DNA of 64,000 nucleotides from Paraburkholderia xenovorans LB400 (GTDB taxonomy: Bacteria; Pseudomonadota; Gammaproteobacteria; Burkholderiales; Burkholderiaceae): the NCBI RefSeq assembly GCF_000013645.1, contig NC_007951.1:4774001-4838000 (forward strand), in the 5' to 3' direction. Made by a program: the position numbers and the translations under genes. Shown one piece after another: positions 7,846 through 16,784 of the stretch (its first letter is position 1; each line of letters opens with the position of its first letter). The notes beneath the pieces were generated by a model. It made no database searches. It was given only the letters and a program-made list of their open reading frames with translations, and was not told where the DNA came from.

Positions 7846-10782
7846 ATGAAGCTCGAACACCCGGATCGTCTGATGAACCGCACTCCTCTCTCGCTCGCCG
7901 CGCTCGAAGTGCATGACGCCTTCGCCGAACGGCACATCGGCCCGGATTCGGCCGACCAGCAAGCGATGCTCGAAGCCCTCGGCTTCGCGTCGCGCGCCGC
8001 GCTGATCGACGCCGTCATTCCGAAGACGATCCGCCGCACCGAACCGCTGCCGCTCGGCCCCTTCGCGCAACCGAAAAGCGAAGCCGAAGCGCTCGCCACG
8101 CTGCGCGAGCTCGCGGACAGGAACCAGGTGTTCCGCTCGTACATCGGCCAGGGCTATTACAACGCGCACACGCCGACGGTGATCCTGCGTAACGTGCTGG
8201 AAAATCCGGCGTGGTACACCGCGTACACGCCGTACCAGCCAGAAATTTCGCAAGGCCGTCTGGAAGCGCTACTGAACTTCCAGCAGATGATCGTCGACCT
8301 GACGGGTCTGGCGATCTCGAATGCGTCGCTGCTCGACGAAGCCACGGCCGCGGCCGAGGCGATGACGCTGCTGCAACGCATCGGCAAGCCGAAGTCGAAC
8401 GTGTTCTATGTGGCCGACGACGTGCTGCCGCAAACCATCGAAGTGGTGAAGACGCGCGCCACGCCGGTGGGCATTGAAGTGAAAGTGGGCCCGGCTGCGG
8501 ACGCGGCGAACGCGAACGCGTTCGGCGTACTGCTGCAATACCCGGGCGTGAACGGCGACGTGCGCGACTACCGCGCCCTGGCCGAAGCGATCCACGCCGC
8601 GGGCGGCCACGTGGTGGTCGCCGCCGACCTGCTCGCGCTGACCGTCCTCACGCCGCCGGGCGAATGGGGCGCGGACGTGGCCGTCGGCAACACGCAGCGC
8701 TTCGGCGTGCCGGTCGGCTTCGGCGGCCCGCATGCGGCTTACCTCGCCGTGCGCGACGAATTCAAGCGCCAGATGCCGGGCCGCCTCGTCGGCGTGACCG
8801 TCGACGCGCAAGGCAACCCCGCGCTGCGTCTCGCGCTGCAAACGCGCGAACAGCATATCCGCCGCGAGAAGGCCACCTCGAACGTATGTACCGCGCAAGC
8901 ATTGCTCGCGATCATGGCCAGCATGTACGCCGTGTATCACGGCCCGCACGGCCTGAAAACGATCGCGCTGCGCGTGAACCGGATCGCCGCGCTGCTGGCA
9001 GAAGGTGCGAAGCAACTCGGCTACACGCTCGTCAACGAAACGTTCTTCGACACGCTCACATTCGAAACCGGCGCGCGCACGCAAGCGCTGCATGACGCCG
9101 CGCTTGCGAAGCGCATCAACCTGCGCCGCGTGAGCGACACGCAAGTGGGCCTGTCGGTCGACGAAACCACCACGCGCCGCGATCTGGCCGATCTGCTCGA
9201 AGTGTTCGCACAAGCCGCGGGCGCCAAAATCGTGCCGCAAGTGGACGCGCTCGACTCGACCATCGCCGCATCGGATACGGCATCGGTGCCGCCCGCGCTC
9301 GAGCGCACCAGCGCGTATCTCACGCACCACGTATTCAACCGCCATCATTCGGAAACGGAAATGCTGCGCTATCTGCGCAGCCTGTCGGACAAAGACCTCG
9401 CGCTCGACCGCTCGATGATCCCGCTCGGCTCGTGCACGATGAAGCTGAACGCGACCTCGGAAATGCTGCCGGTCACGTGGCCTGAATTCGGCCAGATCCA
9501 TCCGTTCGCGCCGGCCGAGCAAACCGTCGGCTATCGCGAAATGATCGATCAGCTCGAAGCGATGCTGGTCGCGGCCACCGGCTACGCTGCCGTGTCGCTG
9601 CAACCGAATGCCGGCTCGCAAGGCGAGTACGCGGGCCTGTTGATCATTCACGCGTATCACGCGTCGCGTGGCGAAGCGCATCGCAATGTCTGCCTGATTC
9701 CCGCTTCGGCGCACGGCACGAACCCGGCCTCGGCACACATGGCCGGCATGCAGGTGATCGTGGTGGCGTGCGACGCGCAAGGCAACGTCGATATCGAAGA
9801 CCTGAAGAAAAAGGCCGAACAGCACGCCGACAAACTCGCGGCGATCATGATCACGTATCCTTCCACGCACGGCGTGTTCGAGCAGAACGTGCGCGAAATC
9901 TGCGAGATCGTGCATGCGCACGGCGGTCAGGTCTACGTGGACGGCGCGAACATGAACGCGATGGTCGGCCTCACTGCGCCGGGCCAGTTCGGCGGCGACG
10001 TGTCGCACCTGAATCTGCACAAGACGTTCTGCATTCCGCACGGCGGCGGCGGACCGGGCGTCGGTCCGGTCGCGGTCGGCGCGCATCTCGCGCAGTTCCT
10101 GCCGAATCAGATCTCGTCGGGCTACGAACGCGCGCCGAACGGTATCGGCGCCGTGTCGGGCGCACCGTACGGCTCGGCGTCTATCCTGCCGATCTCGTGG
10201 ATGTATATCGCGATGATGGGCGCGAAGAACCTCACCGCCGCGACCGAAACCGCGATCCTCAACGCGAACTACGTCGCGAAGAAACTCGCGCCGCACTATC
10301 CGGTGCTGTATTCGGGCCCGGGCGGACTGGTCGCGCACGAGTGCATTCTCGACCTGCGCCCGATCAAGGAAACCAGCGGCATTACCGTCGACGACGTCGC
10401 CAAGCGTCTCGCCGACTACGGCTTCCATGCGCCGACCATGAGCTTCCCGGTGCCGGGCACGCTGATGGTCGAGCCGACCGAATCGGAATCGAAGGAAGAA
10501 CTCGACCGTTTCATCGAAGCGATGATCGCGATCCGCGAGGAAATCCGCGCAGTCGAAGAAGGCCGCTCGGACCGCGAGGACAATCCGCTGAAGCATGCAC
10601 CGCATACGGCGGCGGTGGTCATCGCGAATGACTGGAAGCATGCGTATGCGCGCGAAACCGCGGCGTATCCGCTGCCCACGCTGATCGCGAAAAAATACTG
10701 GCCGCCGGTCGGCCGCGCGGACAACGTGTACGGCGACCGCAATCTGTTCTGCTCCTGCGTGCCGATCGCCGATTACGAGTAA
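7846..10782 (+). CDS. gcvP: Glycine dehydrogenase (decarboxylating), P protein
   Basis: This 978-residue, single-chain P protein is a pyridoxal-phosphate enzyme that decarboxylates glycine and loads the remainder onto lipoyl-GcvH. The PLP lysine is Lys726 in NLHKTFCIPHGGGGPGVGP. Other signatures are ERHIGPD near the N-terminus, YTPYQPEISQGRLEALLNFQ, IPLGSCTMKLNA and the glycine-rich loop. Length is slightly above E. coli GcvP (957). ATG 7846 has AGGA upstream; an in-frame ATG a few codons later (7873) is possible. Last gene of the operon. Confidence 0.97.
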   Translation: MKLEHPDRLMNRTPLSLAALEVHDAFAERHIGPDSADQQAMLEALGFASRAALIDAVIPKTIRRTEPLPLGPFAQPKSEAEALATLRELADRNQVFRSYIGQGYYNAHTPTVILRNVLENPAWYTAYTPYQPEISQGRLEALLNFQQMIVDLTGLAISNASLLDEATAAAEAMTLLQRIGKPKSNVFYVADDVLPQTIEVVKTRATPVGIEVKVGPAADAANANAFGVLLQYPGVNGDVRDYRALAEAIHAAGGHVVVAADLLALTVLTPPGEWGADVAVGNTQRFGVPVGFGGPHAAYLAVRDEFKRQMPGRLVGVTVDAQGNPALRLALQTREQHIRREKATSNVCTAQALLAIMASMYAVYHGPHGLKTIALRVNRIAALLAEGAKQLGYTLVNETFFDTLTFETGARTQALHDAALAKRINLRRVSDTQVGLSVDETTTRRDLADLLEVFAQAAGAKIVPQVDALDSTIAASDTASVPPALERTSAYLTHHVFNRHHSETEMLRYLRSLSDKDLALDRSMIPLGSCTMKLNATSEMLPVTWPEFGQIHPFAPAEQTVGYREMIDQLEAMLVAATGYAAVSLQPNAGSQGEYAGLLIIHAYHASRGEAHRNVCLIPASAHGTNPASAHMAGMQVIVVACDAQGNVDIEDLKKKAEQHADKLAAIMITYPSTHGVFEQNVREICEIVHAHGGQVYVDGANMNAMVGLTAPGQFGGDVSHLNLHKTFCIPHGGGGPGVGPVAVGAHLAQFLPNQISSGYERAPNGIGAVSGAPYGSASILPISWMYIAMMGAKNLTAATETAILNANYVAKKLAPHYPVLYSGPGGLVAHECILDLRPIKETSGITVDDVAKRLADYGFHAPTMSFPVPGTLMVEPTESESKEELDRFIEAMIAIREEIRAVEEGRSDREDNPLKHAPHTAAVVIANDWKHAYARETAAYPLPTLIAKKYWPPVGRADNVYGDRNLFCSCVPIADYE

Positions 10783-10921
10783 GCGCGATCGCCGCCGCGC
10801 ATCGCCCGCTGTCTCGAAAAGAGGCGGCAAGGCGGTGCGCGGTTCTCTCCTGAGTTCTCTGTCGCTCCTGGCCGCAAACGGCTAACATCACACACCGAAT
10901 CAGCCTAACGAGGAGTTTCGC

Positions 10922-12052
10922 ATGGCGCGAAAGGTGCGATTGATGCAAAGCCCGACCGGAGCAAGGCGGGCCCGGACGTGGCGACAGGCCTGCACACTGA
11001 TGTTGGCTGGCGCGGCCGTGCTGCTGCCGCTGCGGCAAGCGCAGGCCGCAATGAATTTTTGTGCGGCGCCCGCACTGCAAACCAGCGAACGCACGAACGC
11101 CGATCCCGGCGTGAAAGCACTGGTCAGCAACGTGCAGGCCCATCTGAACGATCAGCCGCATGCGCTGGCGAAACTGCATACCGAAGGCACGCTGCCGCAC
11201 GAAGGCATTTACGACCAGAGCGTGGAAGCAGAGAAAGATCTCGATCTGTTGCGCGACGCCGCGCTCGCCTGGCGCGCCACCAGCGACGACCGGTATCTCA
11301 AGCTCGTCGACCGCCTGCTGTTCGCGTGGGTCACTACGTATCAACCGAGCTTCAATCCGATCGACGAAACCCGTTTCGAAGGGCTGATTCTCGCGTACGA
11401 CATGACCGCGAGCGCGTTGCCGGTGAAAACGCGCAATGCGTCGATGGCGTTCCTCACCAAACTCGCGAACGGCTACATCGGCCAGATCGACGCGCAGCCG
11501 CGGCCGCTCAAAGGCACGTTCAGAAACAACTGGCAGAGCCATCGGGTCAAACTGATCGCGATGGCCGCGTTCACGCTCGATAACCGCAAGATGATCACCG
11601 CGGCGCAGCGCCTGTTCGTCGAGCATATCGGCGACAACATCGAGCCGGATGGTTCGACTATCGATTTCAGCGAGCGCGACGCGCTGCATTACGTCACCTA
11701 CGATCTGCAGCCGCTCGTGACAGCCGCGCTCGCCGCGCGCCGCCATAACCGCAACTGGCTGCCGGAGAAAGGCACGGACGGCGCCTCGCTGGAAGCCGCG
11801 CTGAACTGGCTGGCGCCGTACGCAGCCGGCAACAAGACCCACGAAGAATTCGTGCATTCGAGCGTTCCGTTCGACGCAAAACGTCGCGAGGCTGGCTTGC
11901 CCGGCTATTCGGGTCAGTGGGACCCGAAGAACGCGACGGAACTGTTTCATCTGGCGGCGCGCCTCGACGGGCGCTATACGCCGATCGCGCTGCAGCTCGC
12001 ACCCACGCCGCCTGCCTGGCTCGCCGTGTGTTTGCCGCTGCCGGCGCGATGA
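10922..12052 (+). CDS. Alginate lyase family protein, exported
   Basis: This 376-residue protein has an N-terminal basic region and hydrophobic stretch (LMLAGAAVLLPL) ending ALQAQA-like at RQAQAA, consistent with export. The alpha/alpha-toroid alginate-lyase fold (AlgL/PL5-like) is indicated by YDQSVEAEKDLDLLRDAALAWRAT, FRNNWQSHRVKLIAMAAFTL and DGSTIDFSERDALHYV. Beta-eliminative cleavage of uronate polysaccharides is the family activity; the real substrate may be a different exopolysaccharide. AGGAG precedes the ATG. It lies between gcvP and sdaA, close to sdaA (29 bases), so the two may be co-transcribed although their roles look unrelated. Confidence 0.82.
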   Translation: MARKVRLMQSPTGARRARTWRQACTLMLAGAAVLLPLRQAQAAMNFCAAPALQTSERTNADPGVKALVSNVQAHLNDQPHALAKLHTEGTLPHEGIYDQSVEAEKDLDLLRDAALAWRATSDDRYLKLVDRLLFAWVTTYQPSFNPIDETRFEGLILAYDMTASALPVKTRNASMAFLTKLANGYIGQIDAQPRPLKGTFRNNWQSHRVKLIAMAAFTLDNRKMITAAQRLFVEHIGDNIEPDGSTIDFSERDALHYVTYDLQPLVTAALAARRHNRNWLPEKGTDGASLEAALNWLAPYAAGNKTHEEFVHSSVPFDAKRREAGLPGYSGQWDPKNATELFHLAARLDGRYTPIALQLAPTPPAWLAVCLPLPAR

Positions 12053-12081
12053 ACCAACTATCTATAAGCAGGGAGCAGTAA

Positions 12082-13470
12082 ATGGCAGTCAGCGTGTTCG
12101 ACCTCTTCAAAATCGGCATTGGTCCGTCCAGTTCGCATACGGTCGGGCCGATGCGCGCGGCGCTGATGTTCGCTCAAGGGCTCGAACGCGATGGGCTGCT
12201 CACTGCGACCGCATCGGTGAAGGTGGAGCTGTATGGCTCGCTCGGCGCGACGGGCAAGGGGCACGGTACCGATCGCGGTGTGATGCTTGGCCTGATGGGC
12301 GACGCACCCGACACCGTGAATCCGGACACGATCGCCGAGCGGCTGGAAGGCGTGCGCGTGTCCCGCAAGCTGGCGCTGCTCGGCGCGCATGACGTGCCAT
12401 TCGTGCAGAAAGATCAGATTGCGTTCTATCGTCAGGCGCTGCCCGAGCATCCGAACGGTCTCAAGCTGCGCGCTTACGACGCGCAGGGTGAGACATTGCG
12501 CGAGTCGACCTATCTGTCGGTGGGCGGCGGTTTCGTGGTGACGGCGGGCGCGCCGAACACGAAGGTGCTGAGCGCCGTCGATCAATTGCCGCACTCGTTT
12601 CGCAGCGGCAACGAGTTGCTTGCGCTGTGCGAATCGACCGACAAGAGCATCGCCCAGTTGATGTGGGAAAACGAGCGCGTCTGGCACACGGAAGAAGAAA
12701 CGCGCTCCGGCCTGCTGAAAATCTGGGACGTGATGCAATCGTGTGTCGCACGCGGTTGCGGCATCAACAATCCGGACGCCGACGGCAACCTGCCCGGCCC
12801 GTTCCAGGTGAAGCGCCGTGCGCCGCAGTTGTATCGCGCGCTGTCGGGCAATCCTGAACTGGCGCTGCGCGATCCGCTTTCAATGGTCGACTGGATCAAT
12901 CTCTACGCGATCGCCGTCAACGAAGAAAACGCCGCCGGCGGCCGCGTGGTCACGGCGCCGACCAACGGCGCGGCCGGCATCATCCCGGCAGTGCTGCATT
13001 ACTACACGCGCTTCATGCCGGGCTCGAATCAGCAGGGCGTGATCGACTTCCTGATGACCGCTGCGGCCATCGGCATTCTGTACAAGCTGAACGCGTCGAT
13101 CTCCGGTGCCGAAGTGGGCTGCCAGGGTGAAGTGGGCGTTGCCTGTTCGATGGCGGCGGGCGCGCTCGCCGCTGTCATGGGCGGCACGCCGCGGCAGGTC
13201 GAGAACGCTGCGGAAATCGGCATGGAACACAACCTCGGTCTGACGTGCGACCCGGTCGGCGGCATGGTGCAGATTCCGTGCATCGAGCGCAATGCGATGG
13301 CGTCGGTGAAGGCGGTCAATGCGGCGCGCATGGCCTTGCGCGGCGATGGCAGCCACTACGTGTCGCTCGATTCGGTGATCAAGACCATGCGCGAAACCGG
13401 CGCGGATATGAAGACCAAGTACAAGGAAACGTCGCGCGGCGGGTTGGCGGTGAATATCGTGGAGTGTTGA
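12082..13470 (+). CDS. sdaA: L-serine ammonia-lyase (iron-sulfur)
   Basis: This 462-residue single-chain serine deaminase converts L-serine to pyruvate and ammonia using a 4Fe-4S cluster. Family blocks are FDLFKIGIGPSSSHTVGPMR at the start, a GCQGEVGVACSMAAGALAA segment and LTCDPVGGMVQIPCIERN, which supply the cluster cysteines. Length fits the SdaA/SdaB family (about 455). AGGGAG lies 8 bases before ATG 12082. Its nearness to gcvTHP fits a pathway of glycine to serine to pyruvate. A clear terminator follows. Confidence 0.96.
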   Translation: MAVSVFDLFKIGIGPSSSHTVGPMRAALMFAQGLERDGLLTATASVKVELYGSLGATGKGHGTDRGVMLGLMGDAPDTVNPDTIAERLEGVRVSRKLALLGAHDVPFVQKDQIAFYRQALPEHPNGLKLRAYDAQGETLRESTYLSVGGGFVVTAGAPNTKVLSAVDQLPHSFRSGNELLALCESTDKSIAQLMWENERVWHTEEETRSGLLKIWDVMQSCVARGCGINNPDADGNLPGPFQVKRRAPQLYRALSGNPELALRDPLSMVDWINLYAIAVNEENAAGGRVVTAPTNGAAGIIPAVLHYYTRFMPGSNQQGVIDFLMTAAAIGILYKLNASISGAEVGCQGEVGVACSMAAGALAAVMGGTPRQVENAAEIGMEHNLGLTCDPVGGMVQIPCIERNAMASVKAVNAARMALRGDGSHYVSLDSVIKTMRETGADMKTKYKETSRGGLAVNIVEC

Positions 13471-13503
13471 GTTGTGCGCTGTGGGCTTTATGACCGATGA
13501 CGA

Positions 13504-13528
13504 CGCGGGCTATGAGGCCCGCGTTTTT
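13504..13528 (+). terminator. Intrinsic terminator after sdaA
   Basis: A 7-bp perfect stem CGCGGGC (13504-13510) / GCCCGCG (13517-13523) is followed by five T residues. Confidence 0.85.
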
Positions 13529-13686
13529 ATTTGCGCGCCGCGTTATGCGCGAGCGCCACGGTTGCGCCGCGCCGTGACAGCGCGGGCGCTGCCGGCGTAA
13601 GCTGTCGGAGCGCCCCATCGGCCAGCGTCCGGTCGAGGCTTGCATTCTCACATCGCACTCATGCACTGCCTGGAGGCTTCATCGCA

Positions 13687-15411
13687 ATGTCGCAGCCGAA
13701 TGCTCCCGTTTCTGTTTCCGGCTCCGCCGCCGCTCAAACCACCGGCGCGCGTCTCGTCGTCGATGCTTTGCTGACGCACGGTGTCGAGCGTGTTTTCTGT
13801 GTGCCGGGCGAAAGTTTTCTCGCCGTGCTCGATTCGCTGCACGATGAAACCGAACGCATCCAGACCATCGTTTGTCGTCATGAAGCGGCTGCGGCGAATA
13901 TGGCGGAAGCCGTCGGCAAATTGACCGGCCGGCCAGGCGTGGCGATCGTCACACGCGGACCGGGTGCCACGCATGCGTCGATCGGCGTACACACCGCGTT
14001 TCAGGATTCCACGCCGATGATTTTGCTGATCGGCCAATGCGCACGCGAGCATCTCGACCGCGAGGCTTTCCAGGAAATCGACTACCGGCGCATGTTCGGT
14101 CAGATGGCGAAGTGGGTCGCGCAGATCGACGATCCCAAACGCATTCCCGAATATCTGAGCCACGCGTTTCACACGGCGACATCCGGACGGCCTGGACCCG
14201 TCGTGCTGTCGTTGCCGGAAGACGTGTTGAGCGACGCGTGCAACGCCGTGGCCGGCGCGCCCGCGTATCAGCGCGTCGCGGCGTCGCCTTCGACGGCGCA
14301 GATCGAGAAGTTGCGCGGGTTGCTCGAAGGCGCGCAACGGCCAATGGTGATCGCGGGCGGCAGCGGCTGGACGCCTGCTGCGTGCGCGGACTTTCAACGC
14401 TTCGTCGAGAACTGGCAACTGCCGGTTGGCCTCGCGTTCCGCTTTCAGGACACGCTCGACAACGAGCATCCGAACTATGCCGGCGACGTCGGCCTTGGTA
14501 TCAATCCGGCGCTGACGCAACGTATCCGCGAAGCCGACCTGTTGCTCGCAATCGGGCCTCGCCTGGGCGAAGCGACCACCAACGGCTATACGCTGCTCGA
14601 CATCCCGAAAACGAAGCAGACGCTCGTGCATGTGCATCAAGGCGCGGAGGAATTGGGACGCGTGTATGCGGCGGATCTGCCGATCGTCTCCGGTATGCCA
14701 GAACTGGCGGCAATGCTTGCGGAGTTGGAGCCTTCGTCCGAGCAACTTGCCTGGTCTGGGGCCGCGAGCGAGGCGCATCGCGCGTATCTCGACTGGCGCA
14801 AACCGCGTCGCATTCCGGGCGACGTGCAGATGGGCGAAGTGATCCAGCAGTTGCGCGCGCACCTACCGGATGACGCGATTCTCACCAACGGCGCGGGTAA
14901 TTATGCGACGTGGCTGCATCGGCACTTCTCCTATCGCCATTACCGTTCGCAACTCGCGCCGACGAGCGGCGCGATGGGTTATGGCGTGCCGGCGGCGATC
15001 GCGGCGAAGTCGATGTATCCGCAACGCGCGGTCGTGGCGCTGGCCGGCGACGGCTGCTTCATGATGTCTGCGCAAGAACTCGCGACGGCGATGCAGTACG
15101 ACCTGCACGTGCTATTCATCGTGCTGAATAACAGCCAGTTCGGGACGATCCGGATGCATCAGGAGCGGCATTATCCGGACCGCGTGCACGGCACCGGACT
15201 CACGAATCCGGACTTCGCGGCGTTCGCGCGTTCGTTCGGCGCGCATGGTGAGACGGTGGAGCGGACCGAGGATTTTCTGCCTGCGCTGAAGCGTTCGATC
15301 GAGGCGAAGCGTGCGGCGGTGATCGAGATCCGCATGCCGCAGGAAGCGAGCACGCCGGGGGCGACGCTGGAACAGATTCGCGAGCAGGGGAGGAAGATGC
15401 GCGGGGAGTAA
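13687..15411 (+). CDS. Thiamine-diphosphate enzyme, acetolactate synthase large-subunit family
   Basis: This 574-residue enzyme has the three domains of the family. The N-terminal PYR domain has the catalytic Glu in CRHEAAAANMAEA, the central domain has VIAGGSGWTP, and the C-terminal PP domain has the ThDP/Mg motif GDGCFMM...NNSQFGTIR. No regulatory small subunit is adjacent, so it may be a catabolic or divergent member (such as an IlvB-like or oxo-acid lyase type) rather than the biosynthetic ilvB. ATG 13687 has GGAGG about 11 bases upstream; the frame stays open to 13531 but the upstream part lacks family sequence. It is flanked by terminators on both sides, so it is monocistronic. Confidence 0.85.
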   Translation: MSQPNAPVSVSGSAAAQTTGARLVVDALLTHGVERVFCVPGESFLAVLDSLHDETERIQTIVCRHEAAAANMAEAVGKLTGRPGVAIVTRGPGATHASIGVHTAFQDSTPMILLIGQCAREHLDREAFQEIDYRRMFGQMAKWVAQIDDPKRIPEYLSHAFHTATSGRPGPVVLSLPEDVLSDACNAVAGAPAYQRVAASPSTAQIEKLRGLLEGAQRPMVIAGGSGWTPAACADFQRFVENWQLPVGLAFRFQDTLDNEHPNYAGDVGLGINPALTQRIREADLLLAIGPRLGEATTNGYTLLDIPKTKQTLVHVHQGAEELGRVYAADLPIVSGMPELAAMLAELEPSSEQLAWSGAASEAHRAYLDWRKPRRIPGDVQMGEVIQQLRAHLPDDAILTNGAGNYATWLHRHFSYRHYRSQLAPTSGAMGYGVPAAIAAKSMYPQRAVVALAGDGCFMMSAQELATAMQYDLHVLFIVLNNSQFGTIRMHQERHYPDRVHGTGLTNPDFAAFARSFGAHGETVERTEDFLPALKRSIEAKRAAVIEIRMPQEASTPGATLEQIREQGRKMRGE

Positions 15412-15453
15412 ACGGGTCGTCGTGTGATTGCCAGATGTAGTGAGGCGGCAAAC

Positions 15454-15490
15454 AAAAAGCCCTGCGGTTAGAGAACCGCAGGGCTTTTTT
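15454..15490 (+). terminator. Bidirectional intrinsic terminator
   Basis: The stem AAGCCCTGCGGTT / AACCGCAGGGCTT is flanked by A-rich and T-rich ends. It separates the convergent acetolactate-synthase-like gene (plus) and the binding-protein gene (minus). Confidence 0.9.
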
Positions 15491-15549
15491 GCGCCGGACG
15501 CCACGTCATATCATCACGCGACAACCGCATACTCGAGCAGAAAACCTGA

Positions 15550-16698
15550 TTACTTTCCACCCACGCTTTGCAGCGTCGTCCACTTGCCGTCGACAACCTT
15601 GTACAGCGTGATGCCGCCGTTCTTCAGATCACCCTTGCTGTCGTACGCGAGATTCGCGGACGTCACTGCCGGCATCGAGGTCTTCGCGAGCATCGGCAGG
15701 TACTTGGCCGGATCGGTCGAGTTCGCCTTCTTCATTGCGTCGAACATGGCCATTGCGCCGTCGTAAGCGTACGGCGAGTACGTTTGCACGTCTTCGTTGA
15801 AACGCTTCTTGTACTTCGCGACATAGTCCTTGCCGCCCGGCATTTCTTCCAGCGGCAGGCCGGCGAGCGATGCCACCGTACCGTTCGCCGCGTCACCCGC
15901 GATCTGGATGAACGTCGGCGTGTGGACCATTTCGCCGCCCATCAGCGGCGCCTTGATGCCCAGTGCCTTCATCTGCTTGACCATCGGTGCCGCTTGCGAA
16001 TCCGCGCCGCCGTAATAGATCAGGTCCGGTTGAACAGCCTTCAGCTTGGTCAGGATCGACTTGAAGTCGACTGCCTTGTCGTTCGTGTATTCACGATCGA
16101 CGATCTGGCCGCCCGCCGCCTTCGCCGCCTTTTCGAACTGATCGGCCAAACCCTGGCCGTAGGCCGTGCGGTCGTCGACGATCACGATCTTCTTCATGCC
16201 CAGGGTCTTCACCGCGAACGTGCCGGCAACCGAACCTTGCTGCGTGTCGGACGTCATCATACGGAACGTGGTCTTGAAACCTTGTTGCGTGTATTCCGGC
16301 GCCGTCGCCATTGCGATTTCGGGGATGCCCGCGTTCGCGTAAATGCGCGAAGCCGGGATCGTGGTGCCTGAGTTGAAGTGGCCGAGCATGCCCTTGATGC
16401 CGTCATCCACCAGCTTTTGCGCAACGGTCGTGCCGGTGCGCGGGTCGGCCTGGTCGTCGGCCGAATCCAGCACGAAGCGAACCTGCTTGCCGCCGATCAC
16501 CGGCTTGGTCGCGTTCATGTCTTCCACTGCCAGCGTGATGCCGTTCTGGAAGTCCTTGCCGTAGTGCGCCTGCGCGCCAGTCATCGGGCCGGCAAAGCCG
16601 ATTTTCACATCTTCCGCCGATTGAGCATTGGCCGTCCCCGCCAGCGACATCGCTGCAACCAGTGCAGCGCCTGCCAGCTGTTTCATCTTGTGTTGCAT
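15550..16698 (-). CDS. Branched-chain amino-acid ABC transporter, periplasmic binding protein (LivK-like)
   Basis: This 382-residue type I periplasmic binding protein has a signal peptide ending TANAQS (about residue 26), followed by VKIGFAGPMTGAQAHYGKD, the LivJ/LivK opening. Later blocks include VIVDDRTAYGQGLADQF and YYGGADSQAAPMVKQMK. It should bind leucine or related branched-chain amino acids and feed a liv permease that is encoded elsewhere. AGGAG precedes the ATG at 16698; an internal ATG five codons in is also possible. It lies 86 bases downstream of putA on the same strand and could be transcribed with it. Confidence 0.92.
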   Translation of the reverse strand: MQHKMKQLAGAALVAAMSLAGTANAQSAEDVKIGFAGPMTGAQAHYGKDFQNGITLAVEDMNATKPVIGGKQVRFVLDSADDQADPRTGTTVAQKLVDDGIKGMLGHFNSGTTIPASRIYANAGIPEIAMATAPEYTQQGFKTTFRMMTSDTQQGSVAGTFAVKTLGMKKIVIVDDRTAYGQGLADQFEKAAKAAGGQIVDREYTNDKAVDFKSILTKLKAVQPDLIYYGGADSQAAPMVKQMKALGIKAPLMGGEMVHTPTFIQIAGDAANGTVASLAGLPLEEMPGGKDYVAKYKKRFNEDVQTYSPYAYDGAMAMFDAMKKANSTDPAKYLPMLAKTSMPAVTSANLAYDSKGDLKNGGITLYKVVDGKWTTLQSVGGK

Positions 16699-16784
16699 AG
16701 CTTCTCCTTGGTACCAGGTGTGGATGGAGCGGTTTCGGGGTCGCCGTACCGCTTCCGTTTTTTTGAGTGATCAGAGAGGTTCGC

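Noticed and set aside
8269..10830. Long minus-strand open frame antisense to gcvP
   Set aside because: Shadow of gcvP with biased composition and no recognisable domain.
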